Shown: one piece after another, positions 7,368 through 16,035 of the stretch
Position numbering within the stretch: position 1 is the stretch's first letter
How the letters are laid out: the number at the start of each line of letters is the position of its first letter
From: Pseudophaeobacter arcticus DSM 23566
GTDB taxonomy: Bacteria > Pseudomonadota > Alphaproteobacteria > Rhodobacterales > Rhodobacteraceae
Direction: 5' to 3'
Assembly (NCBI RefSeq): GCF_000473205.1
Contig: NZ_KI421507.1
Coordinates: forward strand, 3,271,057-3,335,056
Length of the DNA: 64,000 nt
Notes under the pieces: generated by a model
Database searches by the model: none
Told to the model about the DNA's origin: nothing
The model's input: the letters and a program-made list of their open reading frames with translations, nothing else
Made by a program: the position numbers and the translations under genes

Positions 7368-8801
7368 TTAAGGAATCCAGCGCTGCACAAATTGCACCGC
7401 CCGTTTGACCAACTGGCTCTCAAAGAGCCGGGGTGAGAAATAGGCTCCGGCGACACGTTTGTTGATCTCCCCGATTGAAGGATAAGGCGCCACCATCGCG
7501 GCAACCTGACTCATCTTGAGCCTATTGGCCAGCGCCAGAGACCACAATGATATCAATTCACCCGCCTGATGGCCGACAATTGTCGCCCCAACTGGCCGCC
7601 CCTTGATCACCATCACCTTGATAAAGCCCTTGGTCTTCAGCTCTGCCAAAGCGCGGTCATTGTGGTGGAATTCAAACCGGGCCAGCTCTAGCCTGTCCCC
7701 ATACTGGGCGCGGGCCTCTGCTTCGGTCAGCCCCACCTGCGCCAGTTCCGGATCGGTATAGGTGGCGCGCGGAATATGCAGCTCCTGCGCTTTGGAGGGC
7801 AGCCCAAACAGCGCCGAGCGGATGATCACCCCGGCATGATAGCCCGCCACATGGGTGAATTGCAGCCCACCCGCCACATCGCCAATGGCATAGACCCGTT
7901 TGTTGCTTGTGCGCAAAGACGCATCCACCTTGATCCCGCTGCGGCTTGGTGTGATGCCGCCTGCCTCCAGGTTCAACCGCTGCACGTTGCTTTTGCGTCC
8001 CACCGCCATCAGCAGATGCGAGCCCGCAAACCTGCGCCCGTCTTTGGTTTTCACCTCGATGGCCCCGGCCGCGCCGGTGATCTCGGCCGCCAGCGCATCT
8101 TCTGCAATTTCCACACCCTCAGCCCGCAACGCCTCCAGAACAATGGCGGCCGCCTCGGGGTCGTCGCGGCCCAGCGCCTTGGCGCCCTCGATTACCGTGA
8201 CCTTGCAGCCCAGACGAATATGCGCCTGAGCCATTTCCATGCCGATGGGGCCGCCGCCAATGATCAGCAGATGCTCGGGGCGTTCATGCAGATCAAACAG
8301 CGTCTCGTTGGTCTCATAAGGCACGTTCGCAAGCCCTGGCACCGGCGGTACCAACGGGGATGATCCAGTTGCGATCACCACCCGGCGGGCGCGGATCACA
8401 TGGTTACCGGCGCGCACCTCGGTTGGCGAGATAAAGGCACCAAATTCGCGAATGACCCGCACGCCAAACCCCTCAAAACGCTCTTGGCTATCCATCGGCG
8501 CGATGGTCTCAATGGTCTTTTGGACATGGGTCTTGGCGGCGGCATAATCCACCACCGGGGCATGATCCGCGACACCAAAGGCCGCCGCATGGGTCTGCCC
8601 ATAGGCCGCCTTGGCACTGGCCAGCAGCGCCTTTGAGGGCACACAGCCATAGTTCAGGCAGTCGCCGCCCATCTTGTGGCCTTCCAGCAGCACCACCGAA
8701 GCGCCCATCTGGCTGGCCCCGGCAGCAACCGATAGCCCACCAGAACCGGCCCCAATCACCAGGAGATCACATTTGATCGGATTTTGAGAGGTCGGACTCA
8801 T
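7368..8801 (-). CDS. mercuric reductase-like pyridine nucleotide-disulfide oxidoreductase
   Basis: A 477-residue FAD-dependent enzyme. The FAD-binding GAGSGG is at about 17-22, the redox-active pair Cys48-Cys53 lies in CLNYGC, the NAD(P)-binding GGGPIGMEMA is near 180, and the FAD-contact motif AIGDVAGG is near 310, followed by a dimerisation domain. It lacks the N-terminal heavy-metal domain of MerA and the C-terminal Cys pair, so it is unlikely to reduce mercury. Relatives are annotated mercuric reductase or dihydrolipoyl dehydrogenase-like. It overlaps the upstream TVP38-family gene by 35 bp, implying translational coupling, and is followed by a histidine kinase. Confidence 0.88.
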   Translation of the reverse strand: MSPTSQNPIKCDLLVIGAGSGGLSVAAGASQMGASVVLLEGHKMGGDCLNYGCVPSKALLASAKAAYGQTHAAAFGVADHAPVVDYAAAKTHVQKTIETIAPMDSQERFEGFGVRVIREFGAFISPTEVRAGNHVIRARRVVIATGSSPLVPPVPGLANVPYETNETLFDLHERPEHLLIIGGGPIGMEMAQAHIRLGCKVTVIEGAKALGRDDPEAAAIVLEALRAEGVEIAEDALAAEITGAAGAIEVKTKDGRRFAGSHLLMAVGRKSNVQRLNLEAGGITPSRSGIKVDASLRTSNKRVYAIGDVAGGLQFTHVAGYHAGVIIRSALFGLPSKAQELHIPRATYTDPELAQVGLTEAEARAQYGDRLELARFEFHHNDRALAELKTKGFIKVMVIKGRPVGATIVGHQAGELISLWSLALANRLKMSQVAAMVAPYPSIGEINKRVAGAYFSPRLFESQLVKRAVQFVQRWIP

Positions 8802-9528
8802 GGCTTAGTTCTCTTTTTTTGGGGCGCAGGGTTTTGACGATGATCGGCATGGCGGCCAGCACACAAAGCCCCAGCAGCGGGCCGATCACATGGGGCTCCC
8901 ACAACAGGGACAGGTCGGGATCTTCACCACGGTCAAACACCTCGCCAACGCCCACGCCAATCCAGGTAAAGACAATGGCCCCCGGAATGATGCCCAGGGC
9001 CGTGGTCCACAGAAAGTTGCCAAACCGCACCCCCACCAGCGCCGGCAGCAGATTGGCGACAAAAAACGGCACCGCAGGCACCAGGCGCAGCAGCAGCAGG
9101 ACTTCGACCTCATTCTGGCGCAGCGCGTTTTTCAGCATCTGCACCCGGCCTTCCGCCGCTTCCAGCTTGGAGGTCAGCATCTCCCCCAACCCCAGCCGCG
9201 CCGCCAGAAAGATGCCGCAGGCCCCAATGGTGGCCGCCAGCACATTCAGCGCCACCCCCGTCGCCAGACCAAACAGGAAGCCGCCAGTGACCGAGGCCAC
9301 CGCAGCGCCGGGCAGCGAAAACACCACGATCAGAATGTAGATCCCCACAAACAAGGCCACCAGCCCCAGGAAGTTCTGGTCGCGAAACGCCATCAACACA
9401 TCACGATTGTCGCGCAGCGTGTCAAAGCTCAGGTGATCTTTGAGCGTCGCGGCCCCGATCAATGCGATCACCACCACGATAATCAGGGGAAGGTGACGGG
9501 CAAGCCCGCGTTTTGGCGTCTCAGTCAT
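8767..9528 (-). CDS. TVP38/TMEM64 family membrane protein
   Basis: A 253-residue integral membrane protein with about six hydrophobic segments and the family core: the loop FSLPGAAVASVTGGFLFG, the re-entrant region with LGLGEML, and the second loop LRLVPAVPFFVANLLPAL. These are features of the DedA/VTT superfamily, which includes lipid scramblases and transporters in the inner membrane. It is the first gene of a three-gene operon with a flavoprotein reductase (overlapping by 35 bp) and a sensor kinase. The fusion or adjacency of TVP38 proteins with mercuric reductase-like enzymes is common, which suggests a joint role, still undefined. Confidence 0.88.
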   Translation of the reverse strand: MTETPKRGLARHLPLIIVVVIALIGAATLKDHLSFDTLRDNRDVLMAFRDQNFLGLVALFVGIYILIVVFSLPGAAVASVTGGFLFGLATGVALNVLAATIGACGIFLAARLGLGEMLTSKLEAAEGRVQMLKNALRQNEVEVLLLLRLVPAVPFFVANLLPALVGVRFGNFLWTTALGIIPGAIVFTWIGVGVGEVFDRGEDPDLSLLWEPHVIGPLLGLCVLAAMPIIVKTLRPKKRELSHESDLSKSDQM

Positions 9529-9769
9529 CTTACTTTTCTCTCTTGGCCACTCTGCCTGGCTTGGGATTTGTTTCCGGGCTACGCTTAAATTAAGCTGGTC
9601 GCGAGCTTGAACGGGGGCTTATCACGCGGCCTTGATCTGATAGGCTCTTTTCGTGAGGAATCGCAGCATTGCCTAGAGGCTTTGAAACATTCCCCAAGGG
9701 TCCAGGCGGTATTTCTGGCGTTTTTTGACAGAAATATTACCCCCAGCCGCCAAAAACCCGGCTCAGCAT
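9529..9769. other. intergenic region between the TVP38 gene and the rpmH promoter
   Basis: Together with the promoter and leader this gap is 338 bp long. It separates divergent units. Apart from the rpmH promoter at its right side I see no convincing gene; a short plus-strand frame at 9607-9795 has no coding signature and ends inside that promoter. Confidence 0.5.
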
Positions 9770-9798
9770 TTGACTTGCCCGAGAATCCCTTCTAAAGA
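9770..9798 (+). promoter_or_regulatory. rpmH promoter
   Basis: TTGACT (9770-9775) and TAAAGA (9793-9798) with a 17-bp spacer, 69 bp before the rpmH start codon. This is the best match to the housekeeping sigma consensus in the window and fits the strong expression expected for ribosomal protein L34. Confidence 0.7.
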
Positions 9799-9866
9799 CC
9801 GGGCTTCGAGATAGACACCACGGGTAGCGATTCCGCTTTGCCCTGTAGAAATTGGAGACCGGAGCG

Positions 9867-10001
9867 ATGAAACGCACCTTTCAGCCTTCGAACCTGGTTC
9901 GTAAACGTCGCCACGGTTTTCGTGCGCGCATGGCCACCAAGGCAGGCCGCAAGATCCTTAACGCACGCCGCGCACGTGGCCGCAAGGAGCTGAGCGCATA
10001 A
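9867..10001 (+). CDS. rpmH: 50S ribosomal protein L34
   Basis: The 44-residue, very basic protein begins [20 protein letters not shown] and ends GRKELSA, the standard L34 sequence and length. A GGAG ribosome-binding site sits just in front of the ATG. L34 is part of the large subunit. It is the first gene of the rpmH-rnpA-yidD operon that is conserved across bacteria, running from the promoter at 9770 to the terminator at 10780. Confidence 0.98.
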   Translation: MKRTFQPSNLVRKRRHGFRARMATKAGRKILNARRARGRKELSA

Positions 10002-10027
10002 GCGCGACGCCCCAAGGATTGACAGAT

Positions 10028-10468
10028 ATGACACCGCCGAAGGCCCCTTTGGACAGCTCAGCTGCCGCCGGGAACCAGCCTTCGGCGGTTTCTGTTTGCG
10101 CAGATGCACCGCCGCTACAACAGAAACTGCCCCCATTGGTGGTGCTGTCCAAACGCAGTGAATTTCTCGCCGCCGCCCGCGCCCGCCGTCAGGGCACCAA
10201 AAGCATGATGGTGCAGGGACGCCAGCGCAAAGAGGGCGAGGCCGAAGGCTTTCGTGTTGGCTTTACCTGTTCCAAAAAGGTTGGCAATGCCGTTGCCCGC
10301 AACCGCGCCAAGCGCCGCCTGCGTGAAGCGGCCCGGCTGGTATTGCCTGCGATTGGCCGTGACGGCTGGGACTATGTGCTGATCGGCCGTGCCGAGGTGA
10401 CCGCCAATCGCGGCTTTGACGATCTCAAGCGCGATCTGGCCTATGCGATCAAAAAGATCCACGGATGA
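10028..10468 (+). CDS. rnpA: ribonuclease P protein component
   Basis: The 146-residue basic protein carries the RnpA signature KVGNAVARNRAKRRLREAAR, which binds the RNase P RNA, and the N-terminal KRSEFLAAARARRQG. It matures tRNA 5' ends together with the catalytic RNA. The N-terminal 35 residues before LSKRSEF are an extension seen in Rhodobacterales. The ATG at 10028 with an AAGG box 10 bp upstream is preferred; a TTG at 10019 in the same frame is possible. It lies between rpmH and yidD. Confidence 0.95.
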   Translation: MTPPKAPLDSSAAAGNQPSAVSVCADAPPLQQKLPPLVVLSKRSEFLAAARARRQGTKSMMVQGRQRKEGEAEGFRVGFTCSKKVGNAVARNRAKRRLREAARLVLPAIGRDGWDYVLIGRAEVTANRGFDDLKRDLAYAIKKIHG

Positions 10469-10505
10469 TCTTTTCTGCGCCGCCGCCCGCGCCTATTTTC
10501 CAGAC

Positions 10506-10763
10506 ATGACCCCACTTGCCCATATCCTGGCTCTGCCGGTCCGCGCCTATCGGCTGATCTTTTCGCCCTGGGTCGGGTTTAATTGCCGCTATCAGCCCAC
10601 CTGTTCTGCCTACTCATTGGAAGCGCTGGAAAAACACGGCGCCATCAAAGGCACTTATCTAACCATCCGCCGCATTGGCCGCTGCCACCCCTTGGGGGGG
10701 GATGGATATGATCCGGTCCCCGGCAGTGACCCCGAACACGACAAAGCCATTTTGAAAGACTAG
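10506..10763 (+). CDS. yidD: membrane protein insertion efficiency factor YidD
   Basis: The 85-residue protein shows the YidD pattern: an amphipathic N-terminal helix (LALPVRAYRLIFSPWVG), three conserved Cys in NCRYQPTCSAYSLEA and GRCHPLGGDGYDPVP. It sits on the inner face of the membrane and assists YidC in inserting proteins. The start at 10506 places the amphipathic helix at the N-terminus as in known members. It is the third gene of the operon; yidC itself lies 2.7 kb further on, separated by ttcA and an EAL gene. Confidence 0.93.
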   Translation: MTPLAHILALPVRAYRLIFSPWVGFNCRYQPTCSAYSLEALEKHGAIKGTYLTIRRIGRCHPLGGDGYDPVPGSDPEHDKAILKD

Positions 10764-10779
10764 CCTCTCGACCTGACCC

Positions 10780-10803
10780 AAGGGCCGGGTTGTGCCCTTT
10801 TTT
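10780..10803 (+). terminator. rho-independent terminator of rpmH-rnpA-yidD
   Basis: AAGGGC (10780-10785) pairs with GCCCTT (10794-10799) across an 8-base loop, followed by a run of T to 10803. It lies 17 bp after the yidD stop codon. Confidence 0.75.
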
Positions 10804-10839
10804 CTTGGCAAATGCCCCGCCAGGGGCTAGGGGGCCGAC

Positions 10840-11727
10840 ATGTTTGATGATGACAAATCCGAAATCCATCCGCTCTTTGCCGGGGCGCCCTCGACCACCG
10901 AGTTCAAAAAGCTGCGCAAGCGTATCGTGCGTCAGGCCCGAGAAGCCATTGAGCAATACGGCATGATTGAGCGCCCCGCCGATGGCAGCACACCCAAATG
11001 GCTGGTCTGCCTGTCCGGTGGCAAGGACAGCTATACGCTGCTGGCGGTGCTACACGAGCTGAAATGGCGTGGGCTGCTGCCCGTGGATCTGCTGGCCTGC
11101 AATCTGGATCAGGGGCAACCGGGGTTTCCCGCCACTGTGCTGCCTGCCTTTCTGGAAAAGATGGGCGTGCCGCACCGCATCGAATACCAGGACACCTATA
11201 GTATCGTGGTCGACAAGGTGCCTGCGGGACGGACCTTTTGCGCGCTCTGCTCGCGGCTGCGTCGCGGCAACCTGTACCGGGTCGCCCGTGAAGAAGGCTG
11301 TTCGGCGGTGATTCTTGGTCATCACCGCGATGACATCCTGGAAACCTTCTTTATGAACCTGTTTCACGGCGGACGGCTTGCCACTATGCCACCTAAGCTG
11401 GTCAATGAAGAAGGCGATCTTTTTGTCTATCGCCCGCTGGCCCACGTGGCCGAGGTGGACTGTGAAAAGTTTGCCAAAGCAATGAATTACCCCATTATCC
11501 CCTGTGACCTTTGCGGCAGTCAGGACGGCTTGCAACGCCAGCAGGTCAAACAGATTATCGACCAGTGGGAAGCCAACAGCCCCGGGCGGCGTCAGGTGAT
11601 GTTTCGTGCCCTGACCAATGCCCGCCCCTCGCATCTTCTGGATCCCAAGCTGTTCGACTTTGCCGGGTTGGAACGCAAAATAAGCGAAGAAAGCGCCGAT
11701 TCGGATGAGATTCCGCTGCTGCGTTAA
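10840..11727 (+). CDS. ttcA: tRNA 2-thiocytidine synthetase TtcA
   Basis: The 295-residue protein has the PP-loop SGGKDS (59-64) and two CxxC motifs, CALC (134-137) and CDLC in the C-terminal third, which hold an iron-sulfur cluster. These define TtcA, which makes 2-thiocytidine at tRNA position 32 using ATP and a sulfur donor. Length agrees with the family (about 290-310). The start follows a G-rich ribosome-binding region. It stands alone between the yidD terminator and the EAL gene, with 65 bp to the latter. Confidence 0.94.
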   Translation: MFDDDKSEIHPLFAGAPSTTEFKKLRKRIVRQAREAIEQYGMIERPADGSTPKWLVCLSGGKDSYTLLAVLHELKWRGLLPVDLLACNLDQGQPGFPATVLPAFLEKMGVPHRIEYQDTYSIVVDKVPAGRTFCALCSRLRRGNLYRVAREEGCSAVILGHHRDDILETFFMNLFHGGRLATMPPKLVNEEGDLFVYRPLAHVAEVDCEKFAKAMNYPIIPCDLCGSQDGLQRQQVKQIIDQWEANSPGRRQVMFRALTNARPSHLLDPKLFDFAGLERKISEESADSDEIPLLR

Positions 11728-11792
11728 CTCCGGAGTCAGAAACAGACCTCTATTCTGTCCAAGCACCCCTGCTTTAGGCGAAAGGTCTGAAC

Positions 11793-13337
11793 ATGACAAA
11801 ATCGAATTCCGGTCTCTTTAACCGAATTCGGGCAAGACTGGCTCCAGCGCTTTTGGCGCCTCCTATTCTTGCGTTCTTACCCGCCCTCACGCTTGCAACC
11901 TTTTGGCTCGGTGGTGAAGTGGCTCTGCTTTGGGTTGCGCTGGGTATACCGGTGGTCTTTGCAGCCTTTGGCGGGTTTTCCAATCACGGTCGCAATTTTG
12001 CCCCGCGCGACAGCGTCACCGGATTGTTGCTGCGCGAAGGCTTTGAGCTGGAAATGAAGCGCGTTGTCGATGACTGCAGCAACACCGAGCTTCGCTCGGC
12101 GCTCTACTACATCGAAGTTGACGAATTCAAAGAGCTCATCAACCGGGAAGGTCAGGATGCGGGCGATCTGATTATTCAAATCTGCGGCGAACGCATTGCC
12201 AGCACCCTGCGCAATGGCGACACCGTTGCCCGGATCGGCGATAGCAAATTTGCCGTCTGCCTGACCCCAGTGCTGCAATTGGATCTCGAAACCTGCGTGC
12301 AGATGGCCGGGCGTATTCAGGCCGCTGTCGAAGAGCCGATATCGCTGGGTGGCTCCACAGTCTATACCTCTTGCTCGATCGGATTTTGCCTGAACACCCG
12401 CGCCCCTAGTCGGCAATATTCCGACTGGTCTTCAGCTGCCTCTGCGGCGCTGACTGAGGCGCAGCAAAACGGTCCTTCGGGTATCCGGGTGTTTTCCGCC
12501 GATATGTATCAGCGCAGCAAAGCCCGAGGCAACCTGCGCGAGGAAGCCGCCGAGGCCCTGGAAGCCGGACATATCCTGCCCTGGTTCCAACCCCAGATCT
12601 GTACAGACACTGGCCGTGTCTCCGGGTTTGAGGCCCTGGCACGTTGGATGCACCCCGTGCGCGGGCTGATCCCCCCGGGGAAATTCCTCCCCGTGTTGGA
12701 GGACGCCGGGCTGATGGAACGGCTGAGCCAGGTCATGCTCTATCATTCGCTGACCGCGCTCAATGCCTGGGATGCGGCGGGACTAAAGGTGCCTGCTGTT
12801 GGGGTCAACTTTGCCACCCAGGAGCTGCGCAATCCTAATTTGGCCGAGAATATCAAATGGGAACTGGAACGGTTCGACCTGCCGCCTGCGCGTCTTTCGG
12901 TTGAAATCCTGGAGACCGTGATGACCGACCAGCCCGATGACGTGGTCACCCGCAACATTGCCGCCCTCAGCGATCTGGGCTGCCACATCGAATTGGATGA
13001 TTTTGGCACGGGTCACGCCTCAATCTCGGCGGTGCGCCGGTTCAATATCTCACGGATCAAGATCGACCGTTCCTTTGTGCTGCGGGCAGATCGCGACCCG
13101 GACCAACAAAAGCTGATCGCCGCCATTTTGACCATGGCCGAACGCCTGGACCTTGAGACACTGGCGGAGGGTGTCGAAACCGCCGGCGAGCACGCGCTGC
13201 TGGCCCAGCTAGGCTGCGACCATGTTCAGGGCTTTGGCATCGGTCGCCCCATGCCATTTGACCAGACGCTGGACTGGATGACAGCCCACGAGGCGAAGTT
13301 GCAGCAAGCCCCGGAAATTGGTCGTCACACCCGCTGA
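11793..13337 (+). CDS. EAL-domain c-di-GMP phosphodiesterase with degenerate GGDEF domain
   Basis: A 514-residue membrane protein. Two hydrophobic segments lie at about 19-38 and 43-62. The GGDEF domain (about 70-235) has IGDSKF at 148-153 in place of GGDEF, so it should lack cyclase activity. The EAL domain (about 250-500) is complete: EALAR from 280, NFATQEL, DDFGTGHAS, KIDRSFV and AEGVET are all present, so it should cleave cyclic di-GMP. The degenerate GGDEF may bind GTP and act allosterically. No other c-di-GMP gene is adjacent; it probably forms its own unit. Confidence 0.92.
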   Translation: MTKSNSGLFNRIRARLAPALLAPPILAFLPALTLATFWLGGEVALLWVALGIPVVFAAFGGFSNHGRNFAPRDSVTGLLLREGFELEMKRVVDDCSNTELRSALYYIEVDEFKELINREGQDAGDLIIQICGERIASTLRNGDTVARIGDSKFAVCLTPVLQLDLETCVQMAGRIQAAVEEPISLGGSTVYTSCSIGFCLNTRAPSRQYSDWSSAASAALTEAQQNGPSGIRVFSADMYQRSKARGNLREEAAEALEAGHILPWFQPQICTDTGRVSGFEALARWMHPVRGLIPPGKFLPVLEDAGLMERLSQVMLYHSLTALNAWDAAGLKVPAVGVNFATQELRNPNLAENIKWELERFDLPPARLSVEILETVMTDQPDDVVTRNIAALSDLGCHIELDDFGTGHASISAVRRFNISRIKIDRSFVLRADRDPDQQKLIAAILTMAERLDLETLAEGVETAGEHALLAQLGCDHVQGFGIGRPMPFDQTLDWMTAHEAKLQQAPEIGRHTR

Positions 13338-13387
13338 TCTCAATCTAATCACTGGCTAATCACTGGCGAAATACCGCTTTTCTGTCT

Positions 13388-13409
13388 CCGGGGCGCTTTG
13401 CCGCCCCGG
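13388..13409 (+). terminator. GC-rich hairpin between the EAL gene and yidC
   Basis: CCGGGGCG (13388-13395) pairs perfectly with CGCCCCGG (13402-13409) across a 6-base loop, 51 bp after the EAL stop. No T-run follows, so it is either a weak terminator or an mRNA-stabilising hairpin. Confidence 0.4.
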
Positions 13410-13492
13410 ATTCCCGCGATTCCGCTTGACCTTTGGGGGTCTTCTCTGTTGAACCACACCCTGTCATTCCCTACACGAGGTGGCAGTCCCAA

Positions 13493-15301
13493 ATGGACGA
13501 CCAGAACAAGAATCTTATTCTCGCAATCGCACTCAGCAGCCTCGTGCTTCTTGGGTGGATGTACTTTTTTCCACCCCAAGAGGTCCCGCCGGCTCCCGAA
13601 GCCTTGGCGACTGAAACGGCACCTACGGATGGTGCTGTCAGCACTCCCAGTGCTGTTGTTGCAGCCGATGCTGCAACCAGCCAGCCTACAGAAGAGGCCA
13701 GCGCCTCTGACGCGCCCCGCGTTAGCATCGAATCCAATCGCCTCACTGGCAGCATCTCGCTGCAGGGCGGTCGCATTGATGACCTGGCACTGAAAGACTA
13801 CCGCGTTACCATTGATGCACCGGAAATTGTCCAGTTCCTCTCTCCGGTTGGAGAGCAGGGCGCCTATTACGCCCTCTACGGCTGGGCACCAGGCAGCGGT
13901 CTGGCTGCTGCGGACGTACCTGGGGCCAACACCCTGTGGACCGCCCCTGCAGGTGCTGAGCTGACACCTGACAGCCCGGTGACCCTGACTTGGGACAATG
14001 GCAAGGGCCTCACCTTCAACCGCACCATCGCCGTGGACGAGAACTATATGTTCTCGGTCACCCAGACAGTCACCAACGGCTCTGGTGACACCGTCTCGCT
14101 CGCCCCCTATGGCACCCTGGCGCGCCATGGTGAGCCTGCGGAGCTGAAGAACTTCTTCATCCTGCACGAAGGCGTTGTTGGCATGGCCGACGGCGAGCTG
14201 ACCGAGCTGGACTATTCCGCTGTTGCTGATTTTGAAATGGATCCCCGTGACGGATCGCGCTCCGAAATCAAACAGGTAGAGGGCAACGGCTGGATCGGCT
14301 TCACCGATCACTATTGGATGTCGACGCTGATCCCAGCACCGGGCCAGGCGTTCCGCTCTGCGGCAAAATATGACGAACGTCGTGATATCTACCAAACTGA
14401 CGTGGTGCTGCCGACCATGACTTTGGCTGCTGGCGAAACCGCTGAGGTCACCACCCAGCTGTTTTCCGGCGCCAAGGAATGGGCAACCATCCGCGCCTAT
14501 GAAAAGGGCGGTATTGCCGGCTTCCTCGACAGTATCGACTGGGGCTGGTTCTTCTTCCTCACCAAACCGATGTTTGCCGTGCTTCACTTCCTGCACGGGC
14601 TGATTGGCAACATGGGCTGGGCGATCATCGCGCTGACCGTACTGATCAAGATCCTCGTCTTCCCGCTGGCTTATAAATCCTATGCCTCGATGGCGAAGAT
14701 GAAAGAGCTGCAGCCGGAGATGGAAAAGCTGAAAGAGCGCGCGGGCGATGATCGCCAAAAGCAGCAAAAAGAAATCATGGAGCTATATAAGCGGGAAAAA
14801 GTGAACCCCGCTGCCGGCTGTCTGCCGATTTTGATCCAGATCCCCATCTTTTTCTCGCTCTACAAGGTGATCTTTGTAACCCTGGAGCTGCGTCACGCTG
14901 CCTTCTTTGGTCCCTTCCAGGATCTGAGCTCGCCCGATCCGACCTCGATCATGAACTTCTTTGGGCTGCTGCCCATGAGTGGTCCCGAAGCAGGTACAAT
15001 TTTTGCCACCGTGTTTATTGGTATCTTGCCGATCCTTCTGGGTATTTCGATGTGGCTGCAGCAAAAGCTGAACCCGGCTCCAACCGATCCTACCCAGCAA
15101 ATGATCTTTGCCTGGATGCCTTGGGTCTTCATGTTCATGCTGGGTGGTTTTGCCTCTGGTCTGGTTGTTTACTGGATCGCCAACAACACCATCACCTTTA
15201 CCCAGCAGTATCTGATCATGCGCAGCCACGGCTTTAAGCCTGACGTCTTTGGCAACATCAAAGCCAGCGTCAAGCGCAAGCCAAAGGCTGGGAAAGAATG
15301 A
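13493..15301 (+). CDS. yidC: membrane protein insertase YidC
   Basis: A 602-residue insertase of the Gram-negative type. An N-terminal signal anchor (NLILAIALSSLVLLGWMYFF) is followed by a Pro/Ala-rich linker, the large periplasmic P1 domain (about 75-350) and the conserved membrane core from about 360, with NMGWAIIALTVLIK, the cytoplasmic coiled loop (MKELQPEMEKLKERAGDD) and the GCLPILIQIPIFFSLYKV helix that carries the hydrophilic groove. It ends in a Lys-rich tail. The ATG at 13493 places the anchor at the N-terminus. The last 4 bp overlap the MOSC gene (ATGA), suggesting coupled translation. Confidence 0.96.
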   Translation: MDDQNKNLILAIALSSLVLLGWMYFFPPQEVPPAPEALATETAPTDGAVSTPSAVVAADAATSQPTEEASASDAPRVSIESNRLTGSISLQGGRIDDLALKDYRVTIDAPEIVQFLSPVGEQGAYYALYGWAPGSGLAAADVPGANTLWTAPAGAELTPDSPVTLTWDNGKGLTFNRTIAVDENYMFSVTQTVTNGSGDTVSLAPYGTLARHGEPAELKNFFILHEGVVGMADGELTELDYSAVADFEMDPRDGSRSEIKQVEGNGWIGFTDHYWMSTLIPAPGQAFRSAAKYDERRDIYQTDVVLPTMTLAAGETAEVTTQLFSGAKEWATIRAYEKGGIAGFLDSIDWGWFFFLTKPMFAVLHFLHGLIGNMGWAIIALTVLIKILVFPLAYKSYASMAKMKELQPEMEKLKERAGDDRQKQQKEIMELYKREKVNPAAGCLPILIQIPIFFSLYKVIFVTLELRHAAFFGPFQDLSSPDPTSIMNFFGLLPMSGPEAGTIFATVFIGILPILLGISMWLQQKLNPAPTDPTQQMIFAWMPWVFMFMLGGFASGLVVYWIANNTITFTQQYLIMRSHGFKPDVFGNIKASVKRKPKAGKE

Positions 15302-16035
15302 CAGCAACTGTCAAACAAATGTGGCGGCACCCGATCAAAGGCATCGGGGCCGAACCAGTGACACAGGTCCGTCTGGAGACAGGCGGACCTATGCCGTTGG
15401 ACCGGGCCTGGGCCGTGCTGACCGGCACAGCCGAGGATACCGGCGAATGGCAGCACTGCCGCAACTTTGCCCGTGGCTGTTTCGGGCCTGAACTGATGGC
15501 AGTCACCGCCCAAACACAGGGCGACCAGATCACCCTGCGCCACCCGAAACAGGGTGAGATCACCCTGGCCCCAGCAACGGATGGCGCAAAACTGGTGGAT
15601 TGGCTGCGGCCGATCTACCCGGCCGAGCGACCACAGCCCCACAGCTTGATTGCAGCCCCGGCGGGCGGCATGGCTGATGCCAGTTTTTCGGCGCTCTCGA
15701 TCCTGTCACTGGCCTCGCTGCGGGCGCTGGGGGAAACCCTGGGACAGGAGTTGGACCCGCGCCGGTTCCGTGGCAATCTGTGGATCGACGGCGCTGCCCC
15801 CTTTGAGGAATTTGACTGGGTTGGGCGCCAGTTGCAGATCGGTGAGGTGCGTCTGGAAGTCATCGACCGCATCACCCGCTGTCGCGCAACCGAAACCAAC
15901 CCGGACACGGGCAGCCGCGACGCCAACACGTTAAAGGCCCTGCGCGACCACTGGGGCCACACTGATTTCGGCATTCGTGCCAAGGTGCTGTGCGATGGTA
16001 ATATTGCTCTCACCGATACCCTGGAGCTTGTCTGA
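15298..16035 (+). CDS. MOSC domain-containing protein
   Basis: A 245-residue protein with an N-terminal beta-barrel MOSC_N part (residues 1-70, MWRHPIKGIGAE) and a C-terminal MOSC domain with DRITRCRATETNPDTG (about 196-211). The Cys in that motif is the expected sulfur or molybdenum-cofactor contact. Proteins of this class act on molybdenum cofactor or amidoxime-type substrates, but the specific reaction is unknown. It overlaps yidC by 4 bp and engB by 1 bp (TGATG), so the three genes are co-translated. The gene order yidC-MOSC-engB is typical of Rhodobacterales. Confidence 0.9.
   Translation: MTATVKQMWRHPIKGIGAEPVTQVRLETGGPMPLDRAWAVLTGTAEDTGEWQHCRNFARGCFGPELMAVTAQTQGDQITLRHPKQGEITLAPATDGAKLVDWLRPIYPAERPQPHSLIAAPAGGMADASFSALSILSLASLRALGETLGQELDPRRFRGNLWIDGAAPFEEFDWVGRQLQIGEVRLEVIDRITRCRATETNPDTGSRDANTLKALRDHWGHTDFGIRAKVLCDGNIALTDTLELV

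Noticed and set aside
7368..8801. Mercury resistance operon
   Set aside because: The reductase lacks the N-terminal metal-binding domain and the C-terminal Cys pair of MerA, and no merR/merT/merP is present.
9607..9795. 62-codon plus-strand frame before rpmH
   Set aside because: It overlaps the rpmH -35 and -10 boxes and lacks a ribosome-binding site.
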